Assembly (NCBI GenBank): GCA_035361955.1 | Contig: DAOSDC010000006.1 | Coordinates: forward strand, 31,870-95,869 | Reading direction: 5' to 3' | Source of the DNA: UBA6120 sp035361955 | GTDB taxonomy: Bacteria > Bacillota_I > Bacilli_A > RFN20 > CAG-826 | DNA: 64,000 nt | In this document: in pieces, positions 7,714 through 16,468 of the stretch | Layout: every line of letters begins with the position of its first letter | Position numbering within the stretch: position 1 is the first letter of the stretch | Translations under genes and position numbers: made by a program | The notes under the pieces: generated by a model | The model's database searches: none | What the model was told of the DNA's origin: nothing | The model's input: the letters and a program-made list of their open reading frames with translations, nothing else

Positions 7714-8259
7714 ATGATCATTCTCGTCGGTGCATCCGCCAGTGGCAAAACCGAAGTCGCTAAAATATTGCGACGCAAATACGGCATTCGCAAAGTTATT
7801 ACTCACACTACTAGGGTGATGCGCGAGGGCGAAGCCAACCACGTCGACTACCATTTCGTGACGCGAGATGAATTTAATAAGTTGCGCAAAGAAGACTTCT
7901 TTGTGGAAACGACACTATATAACGGCAACCTCTATGGCACCAGCAAACCTGAAATCGGCGATGACAAAGTTTTGATTGTCGACCCCAATGGTTTAAAAGC
8001 CTTCAAGCGTCTTAACGATGCCCGTATTATCACGTTTTATATGGATGCAAGCGAAACGACGAGAATGAACCGAATGCTTTATCGGGGCGATACACTTGAG
8101 CACGCCAAAACACGACTTGAAAACGATCGCAACGATTTCTCGACTGATCGGATGTGTGCGACCGATTTCATCATCGATACCGAAAAGTTCGACATTGAGC
8201 AGGTCGCCGATCTAGTTTATAAACATTATTCAAAAACGCTGGAAGCGCTAAAAAGTTAA
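7714..8259 (+). CDS. gmk: guanylate kinase family protein
   Basis: The family phosphorylates GMP to GDP. The P-loop is GASASGKTEV at residues 6-15, followed by the GMP-binding motif THTTRVMREGEANHVDYHFV and by LYNGNLYGTSK. At 181 residues it is slightly short, and the usual LEIDVQGA segment is replaced by VLIVDPNGLKAF. It may be the cell's GMK or a related nucleotide kinase. It has its own promoter and an AAGGAG site 9 bases before the ATG. Its 3' end overlaps the convergent ABC-F gene by 12 bases. Confidence 0.75.
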   Translation: MIILVGASASGKTEVAKILRRKYGIRKVITHTTRVMREGEANHVDYHFVTRDEFNKLRKEDFFVETTLYNGNLYGTSKPEIGDDKVLIVDPNGLKAFKRLNDARIITFYMDASETTRMNRMLYRGDTLEHAKTRLENDRNDFSTDRMCATDFIIDTEKFDIEQVADLVYKHYSKTLEALKS

Positions 8260-9837
8260 CGGGTGGATTTCCGTCCATTCGATAAATTCGTCGTAGGTCA
8301 TCTTCTTATCGATGAAGACGTCTTCATCGACATAAATAATTCGATTGGCGACAGTGGCGACAAGTTCATGATCATGACTCGTGAAAAGTAAGACGCCGCG
8401 ATAGTTTTGTAATCCTTTGTTAAGTGCCGTGATTGCTTCAAGATCAAGATGATTGGTCGGTTCGTCCATCAATAAGACATTACCGGCGGTCAGCATCATT
8501 TTGGCAAACATGCAACGAGCTTTCTCACCACCCGAAAGAACGCGTGCTTGTTTAAGTGCCTCTTCGCCACTAAAAAGCATGCGACCAAGCCAGCTTCGCA
8601 AATAAGAATCGGCTTGATCTTTGCTGTATGGACGCAGCCAATCAACAAGGTTATCGCTCGTTTTGAATAATTTCTCATAATCTTGTGAAAAGTAGGAAGG
8701 CGTCGTGGTGATACCATATTTGAAGGAGCCACTATCGGCTGTTTCAATCCTCATCAATGTATTGAACAGCGTTGTGATAATCGTTGAATCAGGCGATATG
8801 AAGGCCACTTTATCACCTTTTCGAAGTGTAAAACTGACATTAGTGAAAAAACCTGACTTTGATAATTTCTCGACAAATAACACGTCGTTGCCAAGTTCTT
8901 TTTCAAATTTAAAGTCGATGAATGGATAACGCCTTGTCGATGGTTTGATGTCATCAAGCGTAATCTTTTCAAGCTCTCGCTTGCGAGAAGTCGCTTGCCG
9001 ACTTTTGCTCGCGTTAGCCGAAAAGCGGGCAATGAATTCCTCGAGTTCCTTAATCCTCGTTTCTTTTTTTGCGTTGGAGTCACGCATTTGTCGTTGCACG
9101 AGTTGGCTTGACTCGTACCAGAAATCGTAGTTGCCGACGTACAGGTTAATCGCTCCGAAATCAATGTCGAGGATGCGCGTACACACCTTGTTTAAAAAGT
9201 GGCGGTCATGACTGACGATGATGACCGTGTTATCAAAATTGTATAAGAAGTTTTCAAGCCAATTGGCGGCCAGCGCATCAAGGTTATTAGTCGGTTCATC
9301 AAGGATTAAAATGTCAGGATTTCCAAACAGTGCTTGTGCAAGTAAGACCTTAACTTTCAAACGGCTGTCGAGATCACCCATCAAGGTGTCATGGTGTCCT
9401 TCCTTGATGCCAAGGGAATTAAGAAGCGTCTTCGCTTGACTTTCGGATTCATAACCGCCTAGTTCGCCATATTCAAGTTCAAGATTGCCGGCTAAAAGTC
9501 CGTCGGCATCGGAAAAATCGGGTTTGGCATAGAGCGCATCCAACCGTGCCCGTAGTTGCTTCAAGTACGGATATCCGAGCAAAACGGTGTCTAGTGTCGT
9601 ATATTCATCAAATGCATGTTGATCTTGACGAAGGAGTGACATCCGCTCTTTTTTATCGCGAATAACTTCCCCTTTATTCGGCTCAAGTTCGCCAGAGAGT
9701 ATTTTCAAAAATGTCGTCTTGCCAGCACCATTGGCACCGATAATCCCATAATTTTGACCTTTTTGAAATGAGATGGTCACATCTTTAAAAAGAATTCGTC
9801 CACCAAATTGGAGCGTAACGTTACTTACATCCAACAT
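8248..9837 (-). CDS. ABC-F family ATPase (YkpA/YbiT type)
   Basis: This soluble 529-residue protein has two ATPase domains joined by a charged linker and no membrane part; ABC-F proteins act on the ribosome. Domain 1 has an intact Walker A (GANGAGKTT) and Walker B (ILILDEPTNNLD), but its signature reads GDLDSRLKVKV instead of LSGGQ. Domain 2 has an intact signature (LSGGEKAR) and Walker B (LLMDEPTNHLD), but its Walker A is FISPDSTIITT, lacking GxxxxGKT. The composite site made from these two degenerate halves is thus probably inactive. It follows the SDR gene by 2 bases. Confidence 0.9.
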   Translation of the reverse strand: MLDVSNVTLQFGGRILFKDVTISFQKGQNYGIIGANGAGKTTFLKILSGELEPNKGEVIRDKKERMSLLRQDQHAFDEYTTLDTVLLGYPYLKQLRARLDALYAKPDFSDADGLLAGNLELEYGELGGYESESQAKTLLNSLGIKEGHHDTLMGDLDSRLKVKVLLAQALFGNPDILILDEPTNNLDALAANWLENFLYNFDNTVIIVSHDRHFLNKVCTRILDIDFGAINLYVGNYDFWYESSQLVQRQMRDSNAKKETRIKELEEFIARFSANASKSRQATSRKRELEKITLDDIKPSTRRYPFIDFKFEKELGNDVLFVEKLSKSGFFTNVSFTLRKGDKVAFISPDSTIITTLFNTLMRIETADSGSFKYGITTTPSYFSQDYEKLFKTSDNLVDWLRPYSKDQADSYLRSWLGRMLFSGEEALKQARVLSGGEKARCMFAKMMLTAGNVLLMDEPTNHLDLEAITALNKGLQNYRGVLLFTSHDHELVATVANRIIYVDEDVFIDKKMTYDEFIEWTEIHPLTF

Positions 9838-9839
9838 GA

Positions 9840-10766
9840 TTATTTACTAATGTCCCGGACGTATTTTCCAACATCGTAGATGAACTGACCCGATCCACGC
9901 ACCATCCGTTTGGGAAATGAGCGCTTACGAGGGAAACCAGATATTTCAAAGATGCCTCGCGGCACGATATAACTACCATTGAAGACATGTTGAGCACCCG
10001 CTAACGTCACAATGCCAAGCGACGCTTTGTCGACATGATGGACGGTGAATTGCAAGAAACCATGGGCCAGACGACTGAGCCAATTCGGAAAGTTATCGGT
10101 AATATGCGTCGCGGTCACCCCAGGATGCATCAAAAAGAACGAAACGTTTTTGCGATCTTGGAAATCATGAAGGTTCATCCCGTTAGCAAGGACATGGAAA
10201 AAATGGAAAATGGCCAATTTTGAATTTGCATATTGACGAAATAATGATTGATTGGGTTTAAGCATCGCCTTAAACGCCTTGTTTCTTTGATGATAAGCCG
10301 ATAGCGAAGAGACGAAAATGACGCGTGTGGGAGCACCCACAACATCAAGGTAGGGCATAATTTGCCGCAAAAGATAATATAGGCCGATGAAATTTGTTCC
10401 CATTGTCAGTTTTAATCCCGGCTTCATTTCTAAATTACGTTGGGGATAGTAGATGCCGGCGTTACAAACAAGGGCATGAATCCGGCGATATTTGCTCTTT
10501 AGTTGCCCGATAAACGCGTCGATGGAAGCGAAATCGGCCTGATCATAGGCAATAATATCTAGTTTGGCCTCAGGATTTTCGTTGATGATCGTTTGCTTGG
10601 CGACTTCGGCTTTGGCAATGTTGCGACATGCCATAACGATGGTCGCTCCTTTATAGGATAAATATCTGGTTGCTTCAAAACCGAGTCCGGAGTTGGCTCC
10701 GGTCACGACGATGATCTGACCTGATAAATCAGCGATGGTTTGATTGAGGTAATTTTTATAGCGCAT
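9840..10766 (-). CDS. short-chain dehydrogenase/reductase (SDR)
   Basis: The 308-residue protein fits the classical to extended SDR range. The cofactor motif TGANSGLG lies near residues 22-29, NAGIYYP is the NNAG-type motif, and the catalytic set is Ser in VSSLSAY and YANSK. It resembles the retinol dehydrogenase-like branch and uses NAD(P)(H). The substrate is unknown. The C-terminus is basic (FPRKRSFPKRMV). It lies one base after the small membrane-protein gene and two before the ABC-F gene. Confidence 0.9.
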   Translation of the reverse strand: MRYKNYLNQTIADLSGQIIVVTGANSGLGFEATRYLSYKGATIVMACRNIAKAEVAKQTIINENPEAKLDIIAYDQADFASIDAFIGQLKSKYRRIHALVCNAGIYYPQRNLEMKPGLKLTMGTNFIGLYYLLRQIMPYLDVVGAPTRVIFVSSLSAYHQRNKAFKAMLKPNQSLFRQYANSKLAIFHFFHVLANGMNLHDFQDRKNVSFFLMHPGVTATHITDNFPNWLSRLAHGFLQFTVHHVDKASLGIVTLAGAQHVFNGSYIVPRGIFEISGFPRKRSFPKRMVRGSGQFIYDVGKYVRDISK

Positions 10767-10767
10767 T

Positions 10768-10926
10768 CTATCTGATGAAATGGTAGATTAACAAACCTAC
10801 GATTAGTAATAATACCCCAATCCCGAGCCATTTGATAATTATTTTAAAAAAGTAGAGCGAGGAAGCTTTGTTATGTTTATATTCATCGCGAACAACATCA
10901 AGCGGAGTCTGGCGTTTGTTGTTCAT
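10768..10926 (-). CDS. small single-span membrane protein (52 aa)
   Basis: The frame encodes 52 residues: a charged N-terminus (NNKRQTPLDVVRDEYKHNK), then one membrane helix (WLGIGVLLLIVGLLIYHF). A GAGG site about 10 bases upstream lies in the end of the CNNM gene. It is placed two bases after that gene and one base before the SDR gene, which supports it as a real gene. I know no function; it may modulate the adjacent CNNM transporters (inference). Confidence 0.65.
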   Translation of the reverse strand: MNNKRQTPLDVVRDEYKHNKASSLYFFKIIIKWLGIGVLLLIVGLLIYHFIR

Positions 10927-10928
10927 GT

Positions 10929-12206
10929 CTAATCATCCTCGAGCGCCTTTTCAAGCACTTCAACGCGAATTTTCTCAATCGTAAATTCATCCGCGGTCAC
11001 CACAGTGATTCGCAGGCGCTTGAATTCAAATGTATCGCCGACAAGTCCGAAACGACCGAGCTGTTCTTGGCACCAACCGCCAACCGTCGCATAATCGCTT
11101 TCGTTTTCTTCATCGCAATCGAAATAGTCCATAAAATCCTCGATGTGCATCGAACCATCGACCAAATAGATGTCAGGTGCGACATTGACAAGTGGTTCCT
11201 CGACTTCATCGTTTTCATCCCATATTTCGCCCACAATTTCTTCGACGATATCTTCCATCGTGATGATGCCTTCGGTTCCTCCATATTCGTCGATGACGAT
11301 GGCAATATGTTGATGCGTTTCCTTGAATAGTTTCAAGATGGAAGAAATCGTTTTTCCGTGGGGGACGAATAACGGTCTCACGAGCAACGCTCTTAAATCA
11401 AATGATTCTTTGTTGATTAAATATGGGTACAAGTACTTGGTCGGCAAAATCCCAATCACGTTATCGATCGTGTCTTCATAAACGGGAATGCGTGAATAAG
11501 TAAACGTTTCGGGATTGTCGAGCAGTTCCAATACGTCATCCTCGATATTGAAGGCCAGAACATCGACGCGTGGTGTCATTACTTCAAAGGCATCGGTGTC
11601 GGCAAACTGGATGGCTGAACGAAGCAAATCGCCTTGTTTTTCGTCAATCAGCCCTTCGGATTCGATCGTATCGACCATTTCGACAAGTTCCTCTTCGGTC
11701 ACCGGTTCATCCGGCAACCGTTTTTTTACAAACAAGTCGAAAAATTTGTAAAGAAGAGAAATGACATATGTGATTGGGAAAAAGATAATGCGAAAAACGT
11801 TGACGGTCGTATGACTGATCAATGATAGTTTAAAGGCATATTTCTTGCCGATGATTTTTGGAGTTATTTCGCCGAAAGCCACTGTGACGACAAGAATGAC
11901 CAATGAACCGATCAAAGTGGCGTTTTCGCTTCCCAGCGTGTTTTCAAGCAAGATTAGAGCAATCAACGTGGCCATTGAAGCCGATAAGATGTTGGCGATA
12001 TTATTGCCAAGCAATATGGCGGTAATCGATTGTCCAAAGTTGTTAACGAGACGCAAAGCGCTTTTGGCAGGGCGGCTGCCATTAGCCGCTTCGCTTTCCA
12101 ATCTCGACTTGCTGACCGCGGTGTAGACGATTTCGCTACTTGAAAAAAAGGCGCTGAAAATGAGTGAAACGATTAAAATTATAAGCGGAATAATGATTTT
12201 ATCCAT
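10929..12206 (-). CDS. CNNM/HlyC-CorC family transporter protein
   Basis: The 425-residue protein has an N-terminal DUF21 membrane domain (about residues 1-190, with the SSSE motif near residue 26), a pair of CBS domains (about 205-330, including FEVMTPRVDVLAF and HIAIVIDEYGGTEGIITMEDIVEEIVGEI) and a C-terminal CorC/HlyC transporter-associated domain (about 345-420). The family is linked to Mg2+ export; the hemolysin name is historical. It overlaps the second, shorter copy upstream by 8 bases. Confidence 0.9.
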   Translation of the reverse strand: MDKIIIPLIILIVSLIFSAFFSSSEIVYTAVSKSRLESEAANGSRPAKSALRLVNNFGQSITAILLGNNIANILSASMATLIALILLENTLGSENATLIGSLVILVVTVAFGEITPKIIGKKYAFKLSLISHTTVNVFRIIFFPITYVISLLYKFFDLFVKKRLPDEPVTEEELVEMVDTIESEGLIDEKQGDLLRSAIQFADTDAFEVMTPRVDVLAFNIEDDVLELLDNPETFTYSRIPVYEDTIDNVIGILPTKYLYPYLINKESFDLRALLVRPLFVPHGKTISSILKLFKETHQHIAIVIDEYGGTEGIITMEDIVEEIVGEIWDENDEVEEPLVNVAPDIYLVDGSMHIEDFMDYFDCDEENESDYATVGGWCQEQLGRFGLVGDTFEFKRLRITVVTADEFTIEKIRVEVLEKALEDD

Positions 12207-13209
12207 TGATAGCCCGCTTTCGTTTTGGTGTCATTTCATTGATTTGACCCACGATTTCTTCGAGGACGTCTTCCATCGTCACCATGCCAAGGACGCGCCC
12301 TTTGGGATTGGTCACGATGGCAATGTGCGTCTTTGATTTTCTAAAGCCGTCGAATAAGTCGTCGATTAAAATCGTCGATGAGACGAAATAAGGTTTGGCC
12401 ATCACATCCTTGATGGTAAGTTTTGGGTGATGACGCAATTGCTTAAAATATGTACGGACATGAAGGACGCCGACGATGTTTTGTAGACTACCGTCATAAA
12501 CCGGCAGTCGGGAAAAAGGCGTTTCGAGCAATTGCGCGTGCAATTTCTCTTTGGTCAAACCTAATAAATCAATACCGACGATACGTTCAAGCGGCGTAAA
12601 CACATCCTTGACCGCCGTTTCGGCAAATTCAATCGCCGATTGGATCAGTTCGCTGTCTTCTTCGGCGATTTCTCCTTTTTCTTCGGCTTGTTCAAGAATT
12701 TGGGAGAACTCCTCATTGGTCATCTCAGGATCTTCTGGCGATTTTAAAATTTTATTCAACAGAAAATATAAACCTTCGAATACTTTGACAATCGGATAAA
12801 ACAAAATGATAAATGCGCGTAAGATAAACGAATTAATAATTGCCAGTTGATTTGGCAGCGCTTTAGCCACTAATTTGGGAAAGGTGTCTGAAAACAAAAA
12901 AGTAATCGTCGTCGCCACGATCGTGGCTACGGTACTCCCTTGTGCTTGTCCAAAGAGACGGACATACATCAATGTAGCTAGCGATGCGATAAAAACGCTG
13001 ACAATGTTATTCCCGATGACGACGGAAATGACTGTGCGTTCGAATTTGTCAATGTATTTAACGGCCAACTTGGCGCCGATATTGCCATCGTCGGCTTTGA
13101 CTTTTAGTTTAATCTTATTGGCGGCTGCAAGCGCTGTTTCCGTCGCGCTAAAGAATGCACCAAAGGCAACAAGAACAACGATTATCAACCATATCAGAGG
13201 ATCATCCAT
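12199..13209 (-). CDS. CNNM/HlyC-CorC family protein lacking CorC domain
   Basis: The 336-residue paralogue of the next gene has the DUF21 membrane domain (with SATETAL near residue 21) and the CBS pair (AVKDVFTPLERIVGID and HIAIVTNPKGRVLGMVTMEDVLEEIVGQI), then ends in a basic tail (PKRKRAI) with no CorC domain. The tandem pair of full-length and short paralogues suggests a heteromeric transporter (inference). It is the first gene of a five-gene operon running to 8248. A role in divalent cation export is likely but not shown. Confidence 0.9.
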   Translation of the reverse strand: MDDPLIWLIIVVLVAFGAFFSATETALAAANKIKLKVKADDGNIGAKLAVKYIDKFERTVISVVIGNNIVSVFIASLATLMYVRLFGQAQGSTVATIVATTITFLFSDTFPKLVAKALPNQLAIINSFILRAFIILFYPIVKVFEGLYFLLNKILKSPEDPEMTNEEFSQILEQAEEKGEIAEEDSELIQSAIEFAETAVKDVFTPLERIVGIDLLGLTKEKLHAQLLETPFSRLPVYDGSLQNIVGVLHVRTYFKQLRHHPKLTIKDVMAKPYFVSSTILIDDLFDGFRKSKTHIAIVTNPKGRVLGMVTMEDVLEEIVGQINEMTPKRKRAING

Positions 13210-13278
13210 TTAAGTGACAGGTCCACCTCACATTTCACAGATAATAAATATAGCACATTTCATCAATTTCTAAAAATA

Positions 13279-13866
13279 TCAATTGTGTGGATGATGTGGC
13301 ACTTGATGGCAGTGCCGACAACGAGCTTCGTATGACTCAGATGCTCCGACCTTGATAATCGGGTCTTCATAATAGGCTGGTTTGCCAGAAATAATCCGCT
13401 GCGTTCTGGTGGCCGGTTCCCCGCACACGACGCAAATCGCCGCTAATTTTTGAATGTATTCAGCCATCGACAATAACTTAGCGACGACCATGAAAGGCTC
13501 GCCCCGAAAGTCAGTGTCCAATCCCGCCAAAATCACGCGCATACCCCGCTTCGCCAAAGCTTGAGCAACTTCGATAATACCTTCGTCGAGAAACTGGACT
13601 TCATCAACTGCAATTGCATATGTTTTCTCTTTTACGTGGTCAAAGATGTCTTTGGATGCTTGAATGTTAATTGATTTGGTCGACCGTTTCGCATGACTGA
13701 CGACTTCATCAGGAGCGTAGCGATTGTCAATCGTCGGTTTGAAGACTAAAACATCTTTCTTAGCGTATTCAAGTCGCTTGACACGACGAATTAGTTCTTC
13801 GCTTTTACCTGAAAACATCGGGCCCGAGATTACTTCGATCCATCCGAGTTTGTTAACGATTTCCAT
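13279..13866 (-). CDS. tdk: thymidine kinase
   Basis: The 195-residue type II thymidine kinase salvages thymidine to dTMP. Walker A is GPMFSGKSEEL near residues 16-26, the Walker B-like motif is AVDEVQFLDEG, and the lasso zinc site is formed by CVVCGEPA and CRHCHQ, with the nucleoside-binding region GKPAYYEDPI and YEARC. Length and all key residues are typical. It is a single gene between the terminator at 13919-13944 and the CNNM operon. Confidence 0.95.
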   Translation of the reverse strand: MEIVNKLGWIEVISGPMFSGKSEELIRRVKRLEYAKKDVLVFKPTIDNRYAPDEVVSHAKRSTKSINIQASKDIFDHVKEKTYAIAVDEVQFLDEGIIEVAQALAKRGMRVILAGLDTDFRGEPFMVVAKLLSMAEYIQKLAAICVVCGEPATRTQRIISGKPAYYEDPIIKVGASESYEARCRHCHQVPHHPHN

Positions 13867-13918
13867 ATGATTACCTCAATAACCTCATTTTATGAGAAAT
13901 TGAGTTAATCGCCAATAG

Positions 13919-13944
13919 AAAAGAGATGCCGAAGCATCTCTTTT
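13919..13944 (-). terminator. terminator after the repeat-rich membrane protein gene
   Basis: An 11-bp perfect stem AAAAGAGATGC closes on a loop that reads C(TTCG)G on the minus strand, a very stable tetraloop, followed by TTTTC. Confidence 0.85.
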
Positions 13945-13964
13945 GGTTGATTGTCAGATTTCGC

Positions 13965-16301
13965 CTACTTAAAATCACGGGCCCAATTAATCTTGGGAAT
14001 GTCACCTTGTTCGTGACCTTTTATTTGCATTAAGTCATCGACCAGTTGCATCGCGCGTTTAACCGATAGCGGTGATTTGACTTTCAAAACGCATGGAATA
14101 TCAGCGTATAACGCTTTGTGTGAGACGTTTTGCACTGGAATCGTGCTGTCTTCGTAATCTTTTGGATTCAAAGCATAATACAGTTTGAGTCCTTTGCCAG
14201 CAATCGTTATTTTGACATAGGTTTCACGATGAAGTCTAAACGTGTCGCCCGAGTTGCTGACGCGCGATTTTACGCCATAACTGAGAATATAGTTTTTAAG
14301 CGTGTTGTAGTTGGTCAGCAAATCTTTTTCAGCCGATTTCATCCGAACTTGGAACGGGATGCGGATAATCGGGCTTTTGCCGCTGCCGTCATCTTCTTCA
14401 GTTTCCTCGTCATCATCTTCGACAACGACGGGTTTTGGTTGCGGCTTTGGCTGTGGTTTAGGTTGGGGCTTCGGTTCTGGTTTGGGTTCTGGTTTGGGCT
14501 CTTCTTTTACAGCAACGAACGGGTTGACGGGTTCGCTAACTACTTTTTGTGGCTCAACGAATGGTTCCGGCTTTTGCTTCGGAGCCTCAACCGGCCGTTC
14601 TTTTAAATAGCGAGCGATTTCCTCGGCAAAAATCGAACGAAGTTCATTGGCTTGCGGTACGTCGACTTTTTTAATTTCTTGTTCGACGATTTCCTTGACT
14701 TGTTCAAGCGTGACTTCAGGTTCTTTTGGTTGTTCGACTGGTTTGCTGGCTTCTTTGGAAGCAGCAAAACGGGCAATTTCCTGAGCGAATACGGAACGAA
14801 CTTCATCGGCACCGGGACCGGAGTTACGTCCGATTTCATCAAGCACGTATTGTTTGACTTCAACTTCTTGAGTCAACAGCTGTTCGGACAATAGTTTCTT
14901 AATGTCCTCTTGCGATTTGGAAACGGCTTCGCGGAGTTTTCGATCATGTACCTCATCGATATTGACTGTTTTCTTTGCCAATTCTTCGGAAATAATCGAA
15001 TGGAGTATTTCTTTGTTAGCGGTATCGTATTTTTGCAGCTCTTCGGCGAAAATCGCGCGAATCGCTTGGCGGTTTTCAGCGTCGTACTTGCTGATTTCTT
15101 CGGAAAGTTGCGACTTGATCAAGCCTTTGTTAACAGCGTCGTATTTATCGACTTTTTCGGTTACGAGACTATCGAGTGCTTCACGATTGAGGGCATCGTA
15201 TTTAATCAATTCTTCATTGACGATGCTATAGACAGCCTCTTTCGTCGTTGGCGACAGTCGAGCAATTTCCTGTTCTACGAGTGTGACGATTTCTTTTTTA
15301 GAGGGAATGTTCTTCTCGATTTCTTGCGAGACGACGTTGCGGATATCTTCTTTAGACGCACCAGTAACTCCCGGAGCGGGCATTTGTTGTTGTGGATAAT
15401 AGCCCGGTTGTTGTGGCGGATAAGCCGGATATGGCATACCACCGATCCATGGAGCCGCGTATATTACTGGTGCTCCCCTAAAAGAATCGAAACCACCGCG
15501 TCCCGAGCGTTCTAACTCGTCGCGGATAATAGCGCGAATGTCTTCAAGCGAGAGTGGTCGATTACCAGTCGGTTCCGGTTGCCGTTGCGGTGCCGGTTGT
15601 GGTTGCGGCGTTGGTTCGGGTTGACGAGTAGTCGCATGTAGTTCTTCTTTAACAGCATGGCGAATTTCTTGAATTGAAGGACTCGGTTGTGGAATCGCTT
15701 CTTGAACCGGAACTTGGAATTTGCCAAATTCGTCAGCGACAACGTCACGGTCCGACTTCTTTTTGCCTTTGGCTTTCTTGGTACGATCTTTCTTCGTCCG
15801 TTTGAGTGGGAATGGCGTTTTCGCGATGTCGATGAACGACAAGATTACGAAAATGACGTTACAAAGAGCGAAAAATCCGATGGCGCCGGCGAGGACATAG
15901 CCAGGAATTTCGGTTGCCGGCGTAAAGATGTGAGCTCTAATAATTTCCGGTAACGTCGTCAGTGTGCCGACCGGATACGGAATGAATGCCAAAACGGCAA
16001 TCAAAGCGATGAATAAAATATTAAGGAATGTAAAATAGCTGACGAATGGTTTGCGTAATTGGATGATTTTGACGAGGACCACAAAGTCGACGACGACAAT
16101 GAGTCCTAGCAGGGCAACAACGATAATTTTGGATAAATCCCATGGCGCAGCCACGGCAAATCCCATGATCGCGGCCCACACATCCTGCAATTTGACTAGC
16201 GTTGCGGCAAAATCAAAACCGGTGAGGTAATAAATACCACCAACCATCAAAATGATGCCGATCGCAATCATAATCGCAAATGCGCTGAGTGCTTTCTTCA
16301 T
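13965..16301 (-). CDS. large membrane protein with 19-residue helical repeats
   Basis: The 778-residue protein has four membrane segments in its first 165 residues, a basic linker (KRTKKDRTKKAKGKK), a Pro/Gln/Tyr-rich stretch, and about ten copies of a 19-residue motif of the form xNREAIxxIxxEELxKYDA (about residues 200-590). A Glu-Pro-Lys-Pro/Gln-Pro-Lys-Pro tandem repeat (about 600-625) and an acidic run follow. The globular C-terminal domain (about 645-778) includes KSRVSNSGDTFRL and YYALNPKDYED; I have seen this domain in Bacillota proteins but know no function. AAAGGA lies 7 bases before the ATG. It may be a cytoskeletal or scaffold protein (inference). Confidence 0.75.
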   Translation of the reverse strand: MKKALSAFAIMIAIGIILMVGGIYYLTGFDFAATLVKLQDVWAAIMGFAVAAPWDLSKIIVVALLGLIVVVDFVVLVKIIQLRKPFVSYFTFLNILFIALIAVLAFIPYPVGTLTTLPEIIRAHIFTPATEIPGYVLAGAIGFFALCNVIFVILSFIDIAKTPFPLKRTKKDRTKKAKGKKKSDRDVVADEFGKFQVPVQEAIPQPSPSIQEIRHAVKEELHATTRQPEPTPQPQPAPQRQPEPTGNRPLSLEDIRAIIRDELERSGRGGFDSFRGAPVIYAAPWIGGMPYPAYPPQQPGYYPQQQMPAPGVTGASKEDIRNVVSQEIEKNIPSKKEIVTLVEQEIARLSPTTKEAVYSIVNEELIKYDALNREALDSLVTEKVDKYDAVNKGLIKSQLSEEISKYDAENRQAIRAIFAEELQKYDTANKEILHSIISEELAKKTVNIDEVHDRKLREAVSKSQEDIKKLLSEQLLTQEVEVKQYVLDEIGRNSGPGADEVRSVFAQEIARFAASKEASKPVEQPKEPEVTLEQVKEIVEQEIKKVDVPQANELRSIFAEEIARYLKERPVEAPKQKPEPFVEPQKVVSEPVNPFVAVKEEPKPEPKPEPKPQPKPQPKPQPKPVVVEDDDEETEEDDGSGKSPIIRIPFQVRMKSAEKDLLTNYNTLKNYILSYGVKSRVSNSGDTFRLHRETYVKITIAGKGLKLYYALNPKDYEDSTIPVQNVSHKALYADIPCVLKVKSPLSVKRAMQLVDDLMQIKGHEQGDIPKINWARDFK

Positions 16302-16427
16302 ATGATAAGTTCCTTTCTAAAAACGTTATATTTAAATAATAATACGGTAAGTTAAATATTGCCACACATTGACTGCCTAATTTATAACGAAATAGGCGGA
16401 GTTTGTGGGGTTTTTCAAAATATGCAA

Positions 16428-16453
16428 CAAAAAACCCATCACAACGGATGGGT
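16428..16453 (-). terminator. terminator of the DsbA-family gene
   Basis: ACCCATC/GATGGGT forms a 7-bp stem with a 6-base loop, followed on the minus strand by TTTTTTG. Confidence 0.85.
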
Positions 16454-16468
16454 ATTGCATGGAGCTAC

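Noticed and set aside
14130..15515. Long plus-strand frames opposite the repeat-rich membrane protein gene
   Set aside because: They are rich in Phe and Ser because they mirror Lys/Glu-rich repeats on the other strand, and no ribosome binding sites precede them.
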